Shown: one piece after another, positions 53,553-61,725 of the stretch
How positions within the stretch are numbered: the first letter of the stretch is position 1
How the letters are laid out: the number at the start of each line of letters is the position of its first letter
NCBI GenBank assembly: GCA_003150235.1
Contig: QAMW01000019.1
Location: 9,840-73,839 of the forward strand
From: Bacteroidales bacterium
GTDB taxonomy: Bacteria > Bacteroidota > Bacteroidia > Bacteroidales > Muribaculaceae
DNA: 64,000 nt
Direction of reading: 5' to 3'
Position numbers and translations under genes: made by a program
Notes under the pieces: model-generated
Databases searched by the model: none
Told to the model about the DNA's origin: nothing
Seen by the model: only the letters and a program-made list of their open reading frames with translations

Positions 53553-54086
53553 TTACTTTGAAATGGTAAGAACGTAGGTAGTTGAATAATCATTCCAAAT
53601 TCCGATACTCGGCTTTCCTCTTGACACATATTGCCAATCTCTACCACGATTACCAGAGCCTCCGTCTGACGTCGTTTGATACCCGAGTGCTTTTAATTGA
53701 GATACCCATGTTTTAAAAGCCGCATTGGAATACACTTGAACATCAATGTATTTGATATTGTTTCCAATTGCTCGCAGAACGATTATGCTTGCATTTGCGG
53801 ACTCCGGGGCTGGCGTGTATTCGAGGCCATTGCTGTACTCCTCATGAACTACTTTGCAGTTTTTGGAGTAAACAAAGATTGTTGATTTCCCGTACCCGTA
53901 GTCAGGTTCATCTATCCTAAACCGATAGGTGTAGCCGTTAGCCTCCAGCATGTCAGCAACTGGTTTGGCGTTTGTCGCTGTTGTCTGTTGAATGGCTTTT
54001 ATCAGAGAGGTGATAGAGGGAGCTTGGGCATTTGCCATACTGAAACCTGAAATTATCAGGCATAGTAAAAATAGAAGCTTTTTCAT
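53553..54086 (-). CDS. Secreted protein of unknown function (AT-rich cassette, gene 3)
   Basis: 177 residues. Signal peptide MKKLLFLLCLIISGFSMANA, mature part beginning QAPSITSLIKAIQQTT, then a mixed alpha/beta domain with many Tyr and Gly and a C-terminal IGIWNDYSTTYVLTISK. I do not recognise the family. It starts 14 bases after the 454-residue gene on the same strand, so it is very likely the last gene of the cassette operon. Lacks any cysteine-rich or catalytic motif I can name. Confidence 0.7.
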   Translation of the reverse strand: MKKLLFLLCLIISGFSMANAQAPSITSLIKAIQQTTATNAKPVADMLEANGYTYRFRIDEPDYGYGKSTIFVYSKNCKVVHEEYSNGLEYTPAPESANASIIVLRAIGNNIKYIDVQVYSNAAFKTWVSQLKALGYQTTSDGGSGNRGRDWQYVSRGKPSIGIWNDYSTTYVLTISK

Positions 54087-54100
54087 ACTATTTTGTTTTA

Positions 54101-55465
54101 TTATTTTAGAGTGCAGATTAATTCTTCACCACAATAATATTGTATGGTAGAAGGAATGTCTGAAGTTGAATTATATGATAGTTTTACTGAGACGATATTA
54201 TCTCCGACTTTAGATAATTCTGAGAGTCGTTTATCTAATGCTTTCAGATTCTGCTTGTTTTCTTTTGTATCAGAGAATGCGAATACATTATTCCATGTCT
54301 CCGTACCTCCATATTTCTTTGGAATGAGCATAAATGCTTTACGTCCTGATTCCCCTTTCGCATTTAGAATATCCTTGCTTTTTAGTTGCCGTTTTCTTGT
54401 ATCCTTAAACTTGGTTTTTAATGGTGTGAAATTTACTTCTACCACTCTTCCTAGCTGGTCTGTTAACAGTGAAGAAGAACCAAAATCAATTATAGCAGAT
54501 AACGGTAGAAAACAATTGAGCCACTGAGGATCCTCAGCAATCTCGATAAGAAATTGCACCTTTTGTGGAGTTAAACAGACATCTCCAGCTCCTTTTGACT
54601 GACCAAGGTTTTGGGGTAATGATTCCAAATTAATTTGAGATAAGATTGACAGTTTATCGGTCCATTTAGAGTCTGTGGTGGCTGCTTTATCAACAAGAAT
54701 AGGGTTGGTATCATTACTTCTCCTAATACGTCCAATCTCTCCGGATTGAGAAGATACCAAAAGCACTTCGTTATTCTGAATTGAGAAGTCCCAGTCAGAA
54801 ATATTTGGGATTGCACTTTTTTTGAATTTATCTGCGTGAGGTGTCGCTCTATAAGTGAAATACGGGAGTAAAGAAAAATTGCCATACTTAAGCAATACAG
54901 GGTGTTGCTTTAAAGTCAGTAAACACTCCGTCCTATTATTGAGTAGTAAGGCTAAGTGTGGAGTCATAGAATCCTTAAGTTGCATTTCCAAAGATCCATC
55001 CGCATCGATCGCTCTCAAATCATTTAAAGTAGATTCTGACAAATAATCTGAAAGTTCATTTTTAGCAAGATCATTTCTGATGCTTTCAAACATATTATTG
55101 CCAAGTTTCTGGAATACACCATTGCCAATCATAGAGATTTTCTGATTGGTCAACAAGGGGAACGGAGATACTTCAAGAGGACGAATGCCATGCTCAAAGA
55201 GCATCAGTGCTTCAACTGTTGTCGGACTCTTTAATCCTACTCTTTCACCCTCCTTTCTAAAACTATTCAGTTTTGAGTCCGAGAAGTTTATTGTAGAGAG
55301 TGATTGAAACACCTTTTGGACATCAGATCTGGCACTTTCGTTAATGGCACTAGTTGCCAATCCAGTCCAATCAATATCAAATTGAGCGACAGCAGGGAGT
55401 GTTCCTACCATACAGTTCAATGTAATGACAATGATCAGTTTAATAGTTTTGGATAACATAATCAT
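54101..55465 (-). CDS. Secreted protein with degenerate non-specific-endonuclease-like C-terminal domain (cassette gene 2)
   Basis: 454 residues, signal peptide ending AVAQ (about residue 27). N-terminal ~250 residues are helical with no family I know. From about residue 330, LLTDQLGRVV, a basic stretch, FMLIPKKYGGTETWNNV, then ENKQNLKALDKRLSEL and VSVKLSY follow the order of the DNA/RNA non-specific endonuclease domain found in polymorphic toxins (consensus GRV ... GGHLIA..FGG...NLVP ... N....LE). The catalytic His position reads Phe/Met, so nuclease activity is not expected. A toxin relic, a binding protein or an immunity-like decoy are alternatives. It overlaps gene 1 by 26 bases. Confidence 0.6.
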   Translation of the reverse strand: MIMLSKTIKLIIVITLNCMVGTLPAVAQFDIDWTGLATSAINESARSDVQKVFQSLSTINFSDSKLNSFRKEGERVGLKSPTTVEALMLFEHGIRPLEVSPFPLLTNQKISMIGNGVFQKLGNNMFESIRNDLAKNELSDYLSESTLNDLRAIDADGSLEMQLKDSMTPHLALLLNNRTECLLTLKQHPVLLKYGNFSLLPYFTYRATPHADKFKKSAIPNISDWDFSIQNNEVLLVSSQSGEIGRIRRSNDTNPILVDKAATTDSKWTDKLSILSQINLESLPQNLGQSKGAGDVCLTPQKVQFLIEIAEDPQWLNCFLPLSAIIDFGSSSLLTDQLGRVVEVNFTPLKTKFKDTRKRQLKSKDILNAKGESGRKAFMLIPKKYGGTETWNNVFAFSDTKENKQNLKALDKRLSELSKVGDNIVSVKLSYNSTSDIPSTIQYYCGEELICTLK

Positions 55466-55745
55466 AAAATGCTTGAGATTGTTTTTCCTGTTGTTTCTTC
55501 ATCTCTCCTGCCATACTTTTCAGTTCCTTTTCCGTCTGCAACTGAAGTTTATCATAAGTTGCATTTAGATAAGCCCGGCGATGTGGCAATTCGGCTCTTG
55601 CCGCTTCTACTTTTTTCTCACTCATATACAACGATTCCCCCACATTGGCTAGGAAGCCACCTGTTAAGAATGAGGCAAGCCCGGCAACAACACCTGCACC
55701 AAAGGCTGTTCCGTTCAGATCACTTCGAATATTTCCAATATTCAT
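55440..55745 (-). CDS. Small membrane/coiled-coil protein (cassette gene 1)
   Basis: 101 residues from ATG 55745 (the frame extends to 55781). A Gly-rich hydrophobic segment GTAFGAGVVAGLASFLTGGFLANVG at about 12-36, split here only for description, resembles a glycine zipper or one membrane helix; residues ~45-95 are a charged, Gln/Lys/Glu-rich coiled coil. No signal peptide. It probably heads the three-gene operon and, by overlap, is translationally coupled to gene 2. Family unknown. Confidence 0.6.
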   Translation of the reverse strand: MNIGNIRSDLNGTAFGAGVVAGLASFLTGGFLANVGESLYMSEKKVEAARAELPHRRAYLNATYDKLQLQTEKELKSMAGEMKKQQEKQSQAFYDYVIQNY

Positions 55746-55916
55746 GTGGATGTGTATTAAAAGAAAAAAACAGCTAATCAAATGTAGATAAAACCGCTTT
55801 ATTTCAGTAGTTTAAGTGAATATTGTTTCTTTCAGTTGTTTTCTTTATTTTCTTTAATTTGGTTCTTTTTGGGTACATTTTTGTTCCTCATTTGTTTCTC
55901 AAATCCGTTTTTTTCT

Positions 55917-55924
55917 TATCTTTG
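55917..55924 (+). promoter_or_regulatory. Promoter box of the integrase
   Basis: TATCTTTG (TAnnTTTG), with TTTG at 55891-55894 slightly farther than ideal (22 bases). A good ribosome site, AAAGGAG, lies at 55940-55946 before ATG 55952. Confidence 0.6.
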
Positions 55925-55951
55925 TGGCAAGAAATAACGAAAGGAGACAAT

Positions 55952-57082
55952 ATGCCAAGAACAAAAAAGCCTACTAAAGTCAAAGAGCCGATTCGTCTTC
56001 GGACAAAAGTATTGGCAGACGGCAGCAAGAGTTTGTATCTGGATATATACCGTAACGGTAAGCGGACATACGAATATCTGAAGATGTACCTCATTCCGGA
56101 AACGGATCGTAATGCCCGTCAGCAGAACGAAACGACGATGGCTGCTGCAAACGCAATCAAGTCAAAGCGCATCATCGAGCTGACCAGCGGTGAAGCTGGT
56201 ATCGTGAACCATAAGGATAAGGTCTATCTGCTGGACTGGATGCAGACTTACAAGGAGAACCAGGAGAGACGTGACAAGAAAGGCATAAGCCAAATCAAAT
56301 CCGTCTCCCATATCCTGAAAGATTATGCGGGGGAAAGGTTCACGCTGGATCGGATTGACATCACCTTTTGCCAGGGCTACATCGACTATATGCTGACGAG
56401 CTACCGTCCCAAGGGAAAGCCGATAGCCGCTTCTACGCGCAATACCTATTACCAGATCTTCAACGGTGCTTTGAATGCCGCTGTACGTGCCAAACGGATT
56501 TTGAGAAACCCGTTCAACGAGATGGATAAATCGGAGAAGCCCAAGATGCCGGAGAGCGTACGTTCGTACATGACCATCGAAGAGGTGCGGGCATTGATTG
56601 CCACTCCGATGGAGAACGAGAAGGTAAAAAGTGCTTACTTGTTTTCCTGTTTCTGCGGACTGCGTATCAGTGATATTCTCCGCCTGAAATGGAAGGATAT
56701 CTTTGTCGATAACGGTCAATACCGCTTGAGCGTGGCCATGCAGAAAACCAAAGAGCCGATTTATCTTCCGCTTTCCAATGAAGCGTTGAGATGGATGCCG
56801 GAACGTGGAGACAAGACAGCGGACGAGCATGTGTTCGAGCTGCCTACGACCGTCAACCAACTTATCAAACCGTGGGCCAAAGCCGCCGGAATTTCCAAGC
56901 GGTTCACCTTCCACACAGCAAGGCACACGTTCGCGACCATGCTGCTGACGCTTGGCGCGGATCTCTACACAGTATCAAAATTACTCGGCCACACATCCGT
57001 AAAAATGACGCAGGTGTACGCTAAAATCATCAATAAGAAGAAGGATGATGCGGTAAACCTGACCAACGGCTTGTTCGATTGA
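55952..57082 (+). CDS. Tyrosine recombinase / ICE integrase
   Basis: 376-residue site-specific recombinase that would integrate and excise the element. It has the Bacteroidetes Arm-DNA-binding N terminus, a core-binding domain (~90-190) and a catalytic domain with Arg238 (CGLRIS), Lys265/267, His321-x-x-Arg324 (HTARH), His347 (LLGHTS) and nucleophile Tyr356. All catalytic residues are present. ATG 55952 has a strong ribosome site; the longer frame to 55823 adds a hydrophobic stretch made from the promoter. It marks the left side of the conjugative element. Confidence 0.95.
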   Translation: MPRTKKPTKVKEPIRLRTKVLADGSKSLYLDIYRNGKRTYEYLKMYLIPETDRNARQQNETTMAAANAIKSKRIIELTSGEAGIVNHKDKVYLLDWMQTYKENQERRDKKGISQIKSVSHILKDYAGERFTLDRIDITFCQGYIDYMLTSYRPKGKPIAASTRNTYYQIFNGALNAAVRAKRILRNPFNEMDKSEKPKMPESVRSYMTIEEVRALIATPMENEKVKSAYLFSCFCGLRISDILRLKWKDIFVDNGQYRLSVAMQKTKEPIYLPLSNEALRWMPERGDKTADEHVFELPTTVNQLIKPWAKAAGISKRFTFHTARHTFATMLLTLGADLYTVSKLLGHTSVKMTQVYAKIINKKKDDAVNLTNGLFD

Positions 57083-57216
57083 TTATGCGATGAGCATACG
57101 AGCAAATATGCAAACACGTATCTGTGGTGTTCCGGCAGGATTTTCTACCGGAAACATCACCTTTGTAACATATTATAATCCAATTTAAAAGTTTATTAGA
57201 ATGAAAAGACCTGACA

Positions 57217-57987
57217 ATGGCCCTCTCTCTTTTTGGAGGGGACGAACACCTGCACCACATTGTTGCGGCACAGGATGTAGCGAAAGAACTTTTCGCATTG
57301 CTCGTTGAAGCAAGAACCATTTACCTTCGTGATGTCGTGGCGGGCGGCAAACAGTACCGCCGGTACGCGGAGGATTTCGTAAACGGCCACCGGTATATCG
57401 ACTGCGACCGCGCAGCCTGCCGGAACTGCCACGAAATGAACATCCATATCGTCAAAGGGCTGCTGACCGATTGCGCCCATCTTATTCAACCACTTTTTAC
57501 CGCAGCGGATTTCTCATTCGAGGAGTGCATGGAACTGAAACGGACGTATGACAGGTTCGTGCCGTCGTACCCCGTCGTGCACCGAGACTACGGACCGGTA
57601 ACGGAGGTGCACCCGCTTTCGTTCGGCTGCGACTTCACCCCAAAACAGATGGTAGGTATTACGGCGTGTGCCGATACTTATCATCTGTTTTGCGTTTCTC
57701 CCCTACGCATCGAGGACATGGAGGCTCTCTTTGCCTGCAAGAAGGGGTTCAGTATCCGCGTGAACAAAATCCGTTATGTGGCGGTTCTGTTCGACGCACT
57801 TCTGGAACACTCGTTCATCCAACATCGCTGGCAGTCCGTTCTCGGTCAAGGGCGGTTCCTGCAAACCAAAGACGGCGACAGGTTCGTGTCGGCCGCCAAC
57901 CTGTCGTCTGCGCTTTCTGTCGTTAGGAAAAACATGACGTCGGTCGCTTATAACATCAGGAGGGCTATCGGTCAGTTGGAAGAATGA
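57217..57987 (+). CDS. ICE-borne protein of unknown function with Cys/His cluster
   Basis: 256 residues, soluble. A possible metal site, CDRAACRNCHEMN, lies near residues 68-80 and further Cys residues follow. The C-terminal half contains SIRVNKIRYVAVLFDALLEH and many aromatic residues. I cannot assign a family. A promoter-like CACCTTTG at 57159-57166 lies upstream. A 35-codon frame from ATG 57201 overlaps the start in another frame and may be a leader peptide or sign of a start-site error. Confidence 0.6.
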   Translation: MALSLFGGDEHLHHIVAAQDVAKELFALLVEARTIYLRDVVAGGKQYRRYAEDFVNGHRYIDCDRAACRNCHEMNIHIVKGLLTDCAHLIQPLFTAADFSFEECMELKRTYDRFVPSYPVVHRDYGPVTEVHPLSFGCDFTPKQMVGITACADTYHLFCVSPLRIEDMEALFACKKGFSIRVNKIRYVAVLFDALLEHSFIQHRWQSVLGQGRFLQTKDGDRFVSAANLSSALSVVRKNMTSVAYNIRRAIGQLEE

Positions 57988-58093
57988 TACGAAGTGCCAA
58001 GAAATAAAGTATGTGAAAGGTAAAAGTGAGAGAGTTATAGTGATACTTACATACTCTCGCAGTGGCATTTCAGGGCTTTGCATCCGTATGCCG

Positions 58094-58130
58094 TACCTTT
58101 GTCCTCCGTTAGCGCGCTACATAACGGAGG
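58094..58130 (+). promoter_or_regulatory. Promoter box and inverted repeat before the HTH gene
   Basis: TACCTTTG at 58094-58101, then an exact 9-bp inverted repeat CCTCCGTTA (58103-58111) / TAACGGAGG (58122-58130) at the predicted start of transcription. This suits an autoregulatory operator or an RNA hairpin at the 5' end. Confidence 0.55.
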
Positions 58131-58165
58131 GCATACTTCCATTGTTTAATTTTAATTACAGTCTT

Positions 58166-58567
58166 ATGCAAAACAATAACAGATTGACCTATATGGAACG
58201 GCTGAACGAACGGCTGAACGCCATCGAGTCGGTTCTGAAGAAGATCGACCCGGTAGAAAGTCTGCTTGAGCGCATCGCGTTGTTGGAGAAAAATATCTAT
58301 ACGACCAAACAGGTATTCACGTTTCAGGAAGCGTGTATGTACATCGGCGTTTCCGAGAGCCTGCTGTACAAGCTCACCTCGGGCAAGGAGATTCCGCATT
58401 ACAAGCCGCGCGGCAAGATGATATACTTCGCCAAGGAGGAGCTGGACGAATGGCTCATGCAGAATTATGAACCTACCGTGGACGAAGCCGTCCGCATGGC
58501 GAACGAGGCGTCCGCGACACAACCATTCTTTAAGCAAAGGCGTTATGGAAAACGAAAGAAGGCTTGA
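58166..58567 (+). CDS. Excisionase-like helix-turn-helix protein
   Basis: 133 residues: N-terminal coiled coil (MERLNERLNAIESVLKKI region) and a C-terminal MerR/HTH_17-type domain, TFQEACMYIGVSESLLYKLTSGKEIPHYKP, as in Xis-like proteins of Bacteroidetes elements. It would bind near the att site or the transfer promoter. ATG 58166 follows the promoter and operator; the upstream frame to 58013 is rejected. Ends overlapping the ATPase gene by 23 bases. Confidence 0.82.
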   Translation: MQNNNRLTYMERLNERLNAIESVLKKIDPVESLLERIALLEKNIYTTKQVFTFQEACMYIGVSESLLYKLTSGKEIPHYKPRGKMIYFAKEELDEWLMQNYEPTVDEAVRMANEASATQPFFKQRRYGKRKKA

Positions 58568-59651
58568 CTACGGCGAGACGACCGCCCCGGACGAACACCG
58601 CTTGTCGGACATCCTCTCCGCCTCGCAGATCCGGGCGACGGACACCTACGAGACGCCGCCGCAAATCATCTGGATAGACAACTCGACCATCGCGACACTC
58701 GGCAATTTCAGCGCTTCGACCGGCAAGGCGAAGTCGAAAAAGACATTCAACGTGTCTGCTATCGTCGCCGCGTCGCTTGCGGGGAAGCAGGTCTTGAACT
58801 ACCGGGCGCACCTGCCCGAGGGCAAGCGCAGAATCCTGTACGTGGATACGGAGCAGAGCCGCTTCCATTGCCATAATGTACTGGAGCGTATCCTGCGGCT
58901 GGCCGGGCTGCCTACCACGGCCGACAGCGAGAAACTCGATTTTATATGCCTGCGTGAATACTCACCGGCGGTACGCGTCGAGGTCATCGACTACGCCCTG
59001 CGCCAAAACCAGGGTTACGGGCTGGTCATCATCGACGGCATCCGCGACCTGATGCTCGACATCAACAGCACGAGCGAATCGGTGGAGGTCATCAACAAGA
59101 TGATGGAGTGGTCGTCGAAATATAACCTGCACATCCATTGCGTGCTGCACCTGAACAAGGGAGATAACAACGTGCGCGGGCATATCGGCACGGAGATGAG
59201 CAACAAGGCGGAAACGGTACTGGTCATCAGCAAGAACAACGAATGTCCCAGCGTCAGCGAGGTTCATGCGCTGCACATACGCGAGAAGGAGTTCAAGCCG
59301 TTCGCTTTTACCGTCGATGAAGGCGGGCTTCCGGTCATGGCGGAGGATCATTCGTTCTGCGAGGCTCCCAGACAGAAGTTAAAACAGCGGACGGGCTTCA
59401 TGGACCTGACCATCGAGCAGCACCGGGAGGCTTTGTCGGCCGCATTCGGGGACAAACCCATCCGGGGATTCGAGAATATGCTGCAAGCCATGATGACCTC
59501 TTACGAGGCGATCGGTTTCAAACGAGGGCGCAACGTGATGGTCAAACTGCTGCTGTACCTGACCGACACCCTCAAACTGGTCATCAAGCGGGACAAACTT
59601 TTTTATTATGACATGACGCCCGCCGAGGCCCTGCTTTTCGATGAAGAATGA
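58545..59651 (+). CDS. RepA-like RecA-fold ATPase of the ICE
   Basis: 368 residues. The P-loop region at residues 53-67 reads GNFSASTGKAKSKKT, an unusual Walker A where GK is followed by AKSKK. The Walker B strand LVIIDGIRDLMLD follows near 170. This fits the AAA_25/RepA-helicase family often paired with primases on Bacteroidetes mobile elements, where it supports element replication or transfer DNA processing. It overlaps the HTH gene, so the two are co-translated. Confidence 0.8.
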   Translation: MENERRLDYGETTAPDEHRLSDILSASQIRATDTYETPPQIIWIDNSTIATLGNFSASTGKAKSKKTFNVSAIVAASLAGKQVLNYRAHLPEGKRRILYVDTEQSRFHCHNVLERILRLAGLPTTADSEKLDFICLREYSPAVRVEVIDYALRQNQGYGLVIIDGIRDLMLDINSTSESVEVINKMMEWSSKYNLHIHCVLHLNKGDNNVRGHIGTEMSNKAETVLVISKNNECPSVSEVHALHIREKEFKPFAFTVDEGGLPVMAEDHSFCEAPRQKLKQRTGFMDLTIEQHREALSAAFGDKPIRGFENMLQAMMTSYEAIGFKRGRNVMVKLLLYLTDTLKLVIKRDKLFYYDMTPAEALLFDEE

Positions 59652-59675
59652 GGGCGGGCGCGGGCATATATAATT

Positions 59676-59725
59676 CAGTTTAATTTAGTATCTATATATA
59701 TAGGGACGTAAACTAAACTAAACTG
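59676..59725. repeat. 14-bp inverted repeat between ATPase and primase genes
   Basis: CAGTTTAATTTAGT (59676-59689) and ACTAAACTAAACTG (59712-59725) differ by one base from exact complements, with a 22-base AT loop of alternating TATA. The right arm is also a short ACTAA tandem. Could be a replication origin, transfer origin or terminator. Confidence 0.55.
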
Positions 59726-59756
59726 GTTTCGTGCAAACAAGTGAAAAGAAACTGCC

Positions 59757-60644
59757 ATGACCATAGCAGAAGCAAAACAGGTGCGTATCGTGGATTTTCT
59801 GGCACAGCTCGGATACCGTGCGCAGTGTGTGAAATCGGATCAATACTGGTATCTCTCGCCGTTGCGTGCGGAGCGTACCCCGTCGTTCAAGGTAAACGAC
59901 CGGCTGAACGAATGGTACGACTTCGCCGAGGCGACGGGCGGCGACATCGTGGAACTGTGCAAACACCTATGCGGGACGGAAAGCGTGAGTGCGGCCCTGT
60001 CGTATATCGAACGGCACGCCGGCGGCGTATCGTTGCCGAGAGTCCGTGTGCCGGCTGCACCTCCCCGACCGGTAGAGGCGGATATGAAAGATTTGGTTAT
60101 CGTGCCGCTGCGGCATCACGCGCTGCTCTCGTATCTCCATTCGCGGATGATTGACGCGGACATCGGGCGGATGTTCTGCAAGGAGGTGCATTACGAATTG
60201 CGCCAGCGACGCTATTTCGCGCTAGCTTTCGGCAATGTTTCCGGCGGCTATGAGGTGCGCAATCCTTATTATAAAGGGTGCATCAACGGCAAGGATATCT
60301 CCTTGATACAACACTCGCGCGGTGAGGCACAGAACCGTGTCTGCGTGTTCGAGGGCTTTATGGACTTCCTGTCTTATCTGACCCTGAAGCAGGCGGATGA
60401 TGATGCCATTTGTATCGACGCACCCTGCGACTACCTTGTAATGAACTCGGTCAGCAACCTGAAAAGAACATTGGCCTACCTGCAAAGGTATGCGTATATC
60501 CACTGTTACCTCGACAACGACCTTGCCGGGCAGAAGACGGCGGAAACCATCGTCGGGATGTACGACTGTCACGCCAGCGACGAAGCCGGCCGTTATGCCG
60601 GGTACAAAGACCTGAACGATTACCTGCGCGGCAAGAAACGCTGA
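59757..60644 (+). CDS. CHC2/Toprim DNA primase-like protein without zinc cysteines
   Basis: 295 residues. The N-terminal segment matches the primase zinc-binding fold by context (SPLRAERTPSFKVN ... WYDFAEATGGDIVEL), but the usual Cys/His ligands are absent. A Toprim domain follows: VFEGFMDFLSYL (Glu motif) and YLDNDLAGQKTAE (DxD). It is therefore a primase-like protein of mobile elements, likely priming element DNA during transfer or replication with the preceding ATPase. Start ATG 59757 is 105 bases after that gene. Confidence 0.83.
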   Translation: MTIAEAKQVRIVDFLAQLGYRAQCVKSDQYWYLSPLRAERTPSFKVNDRLNEWYDFAEATGGDIVELCKHLCGTESVSAALSYIERHAGGVSLPRVRVPAAPPRPVEADMKDLVIVPLRHHALLSYLHSRMIDADIGRMFCKEVHYELRQRRYFALAFGNVSGGYEVRNPYYKGCINGKDISLIQHSRGEAQNRVCVFEGFMDFLSYLTLKQADDDAICIDAPCDYLVMNSVSNLKRTLAYLQRYAYIHCYLDNDLAGQKTAETIVGMYDCHASDEAGRYAGYKDLNDYLRGKKR

Positions 60645-60672
60645 CGTGTCCGTCCCGCGGTGTCCACTTCTA

Positions 60673-60697
60673 AAAGCTCTCCAACATGGAGGGCTTT
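60673..60697 (+). terminator. Terminator after the primase gene
   Basis: AAAGCTCTCC (60673-60682) pairs with GGAGGGCTTT (60688-60697), followed by T-rich sequence. It separates the replication genes from the tra genes. Confidence 0.85.
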
Positions 60698-60726
60698 TTT
60701 TATGCCCTGTTTCTCCTTTTCCTCCT

Positions 60727-60766
60727 CTAAAATCATGTTGGAATATGATTTTAGAATATGATTTTA
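60727..60766. promoter_or_regulatory. Repeated ATGATTTTA boxes upstream of the tra genes
   Basis: CTAAAATCAT (60727-60736) is inverted exactly at 60745-60754, and GAATATGATTTTA occurs twice in direct tandem (60741-60753, 60754-60766). Further AATCATATTTC copies lie near 60850 and at the start of the next gene. Candidate binding region controlling the tra operon. Confidence 0.5.
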
Positions 60767-60890
60767 TGTTTTTGCGAAAATCTTACCCGAAAATGAGTTA
60801 TTTTATAATCAATAATTTCCGCATTTAATTTCTGTGTCCTTATTTTGCAAATCATATTTCAAAGTCGAATATAATATTACACGTAAGGAT

Positions 60891-61343
60891 ATGAAATCAT
60901 ATTTCATTTTTGCCATTGTACTGACGGTCGCCTACATTGTCTATTACGCGGTCGTCATCGTGCAGGATCTCTATGGGAAAAAGGGAACCGGCAAGACGGA
61001 CGAGGAAGTCTTCGACCTCGGCGCACCGGAGGAAGAAGAGTGTGTCGCTGTGACGGAAAGCGACACGGGATTCAACGTCGGGAACGAAAAATATGAAACG
61101 GAAAACGTGCCCGCCGCCTCGCCCGCGACGCCGGAAACGGCGGAAACGACAGCCCACGGCGAAGCAGCCGTGGCGGAGAAGTTGTCCCGACTGAAAGCCA
61201 AGGCGGAAGAACAGATGGAGGAAACCGTACCCTACCTGTCGGACGCGTACACGACGGACGAATTGTATAAAGCCATGATTGCCGGAGGCAAGACGGACAA
61301 CCGCCCGGAGCTGGAATGGAAACCACTCAAAGACCATTTATAG
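60891..61343 (+). CDS. TraD-like conjugal transfer protein (DUF4122-like, tentative)
   Basis: 150 residues: one N-terminal membrane helix (FIFAIVLTVAYIVYYAVVIV), an acidic/Ala-Pro-Thr-rich linker and a charged C terminus ending LEWKPLKDHL. Position directly before the DUF4134 proteins matches TraD of CTnDOT-type elements; the DUF4122 assignment is from memory and unsure. ATG 60891 follows GTAAGGAT. Only one base separates it from the next gene. Confidence 0.55.
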   Translation: MKSYFIFAIVLTVAYIVYYAVVIVQDLYGKKGTGKTDEEVFDLGAPEEEECVAVTESDTGFNVGNEKYETENVPAASPATPETAETTAHGEAAVAEKLSRLKAKAEEQMEETVPYLSDAYTTDELYKAMIAGGKTDNRPELEWKPLKDHL

Positions 61344-61344
61344 A

Positions 61345-61668
61345 ATGTCGAAAGCGAAAAAAATATTATGTGCACTATGTCTCGTCCCTTACGCGGCGCT
61401 GGCCAAGAGCGGCGGCGTGAATTACAGTTGGGGTGCGGACGCGCTGGCCACGATGCACGACTTCGTGGTGACAATGATGCTGTATGTGCTATACATCTGC
61501 TACGCTGTCGCCTCGGTTTTCGTCATCGTGTCCGCGCTCCAGATTTACATCAAGATGAACACGGGCGAGGACGGCGTGGTGAAATCCATCGTGTCGCTTG
61601 TCGGCGCGTGCCTTTTCATCATCGGAGCCTCGATCGTGTTCCCTGCCTTCTTCGGCTACCGCATATAG
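61345..61668 (+). CDS. DUF4134 family conjugal transfer protein, first copy
   Basis: 107 residues: a signal-like N terminus (KILCALCLVPYAALA), then two transmembrane helices (VVTMMLYVLYICYAVASVFVIVSALQIYI and IVSLVGACLFIIGASIVF regions). This is the small VirB2/TraE-like pore or pilus subunit type of Bacteroidetes ICEs. The next gene is a second member, as is usual in these operons. Confidence 0.82.
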   Translation: MSKAKKILCALCLVPYAALAKSGGVNYSWGADALATMHDFVVTMMLYVLYICYAVASVFVIVSALQIYIKMNTGEDGVVKSIVSLVGACLFIIGASIVFPAFFGYRI

Positions 61669-61725
61669 GCGGCAGGCAGAACTGTAAAACAATTCAAAAT
61701 AAAAGTATCACTTAAAAAGACAAGT

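Noticed and set aside
55823..55951. Hydrophobic N-terminal extension of the integrase
   Set aside because: It is translated promoter/leader DNA; a strong ribosome site and the family N terminus start at 55952.
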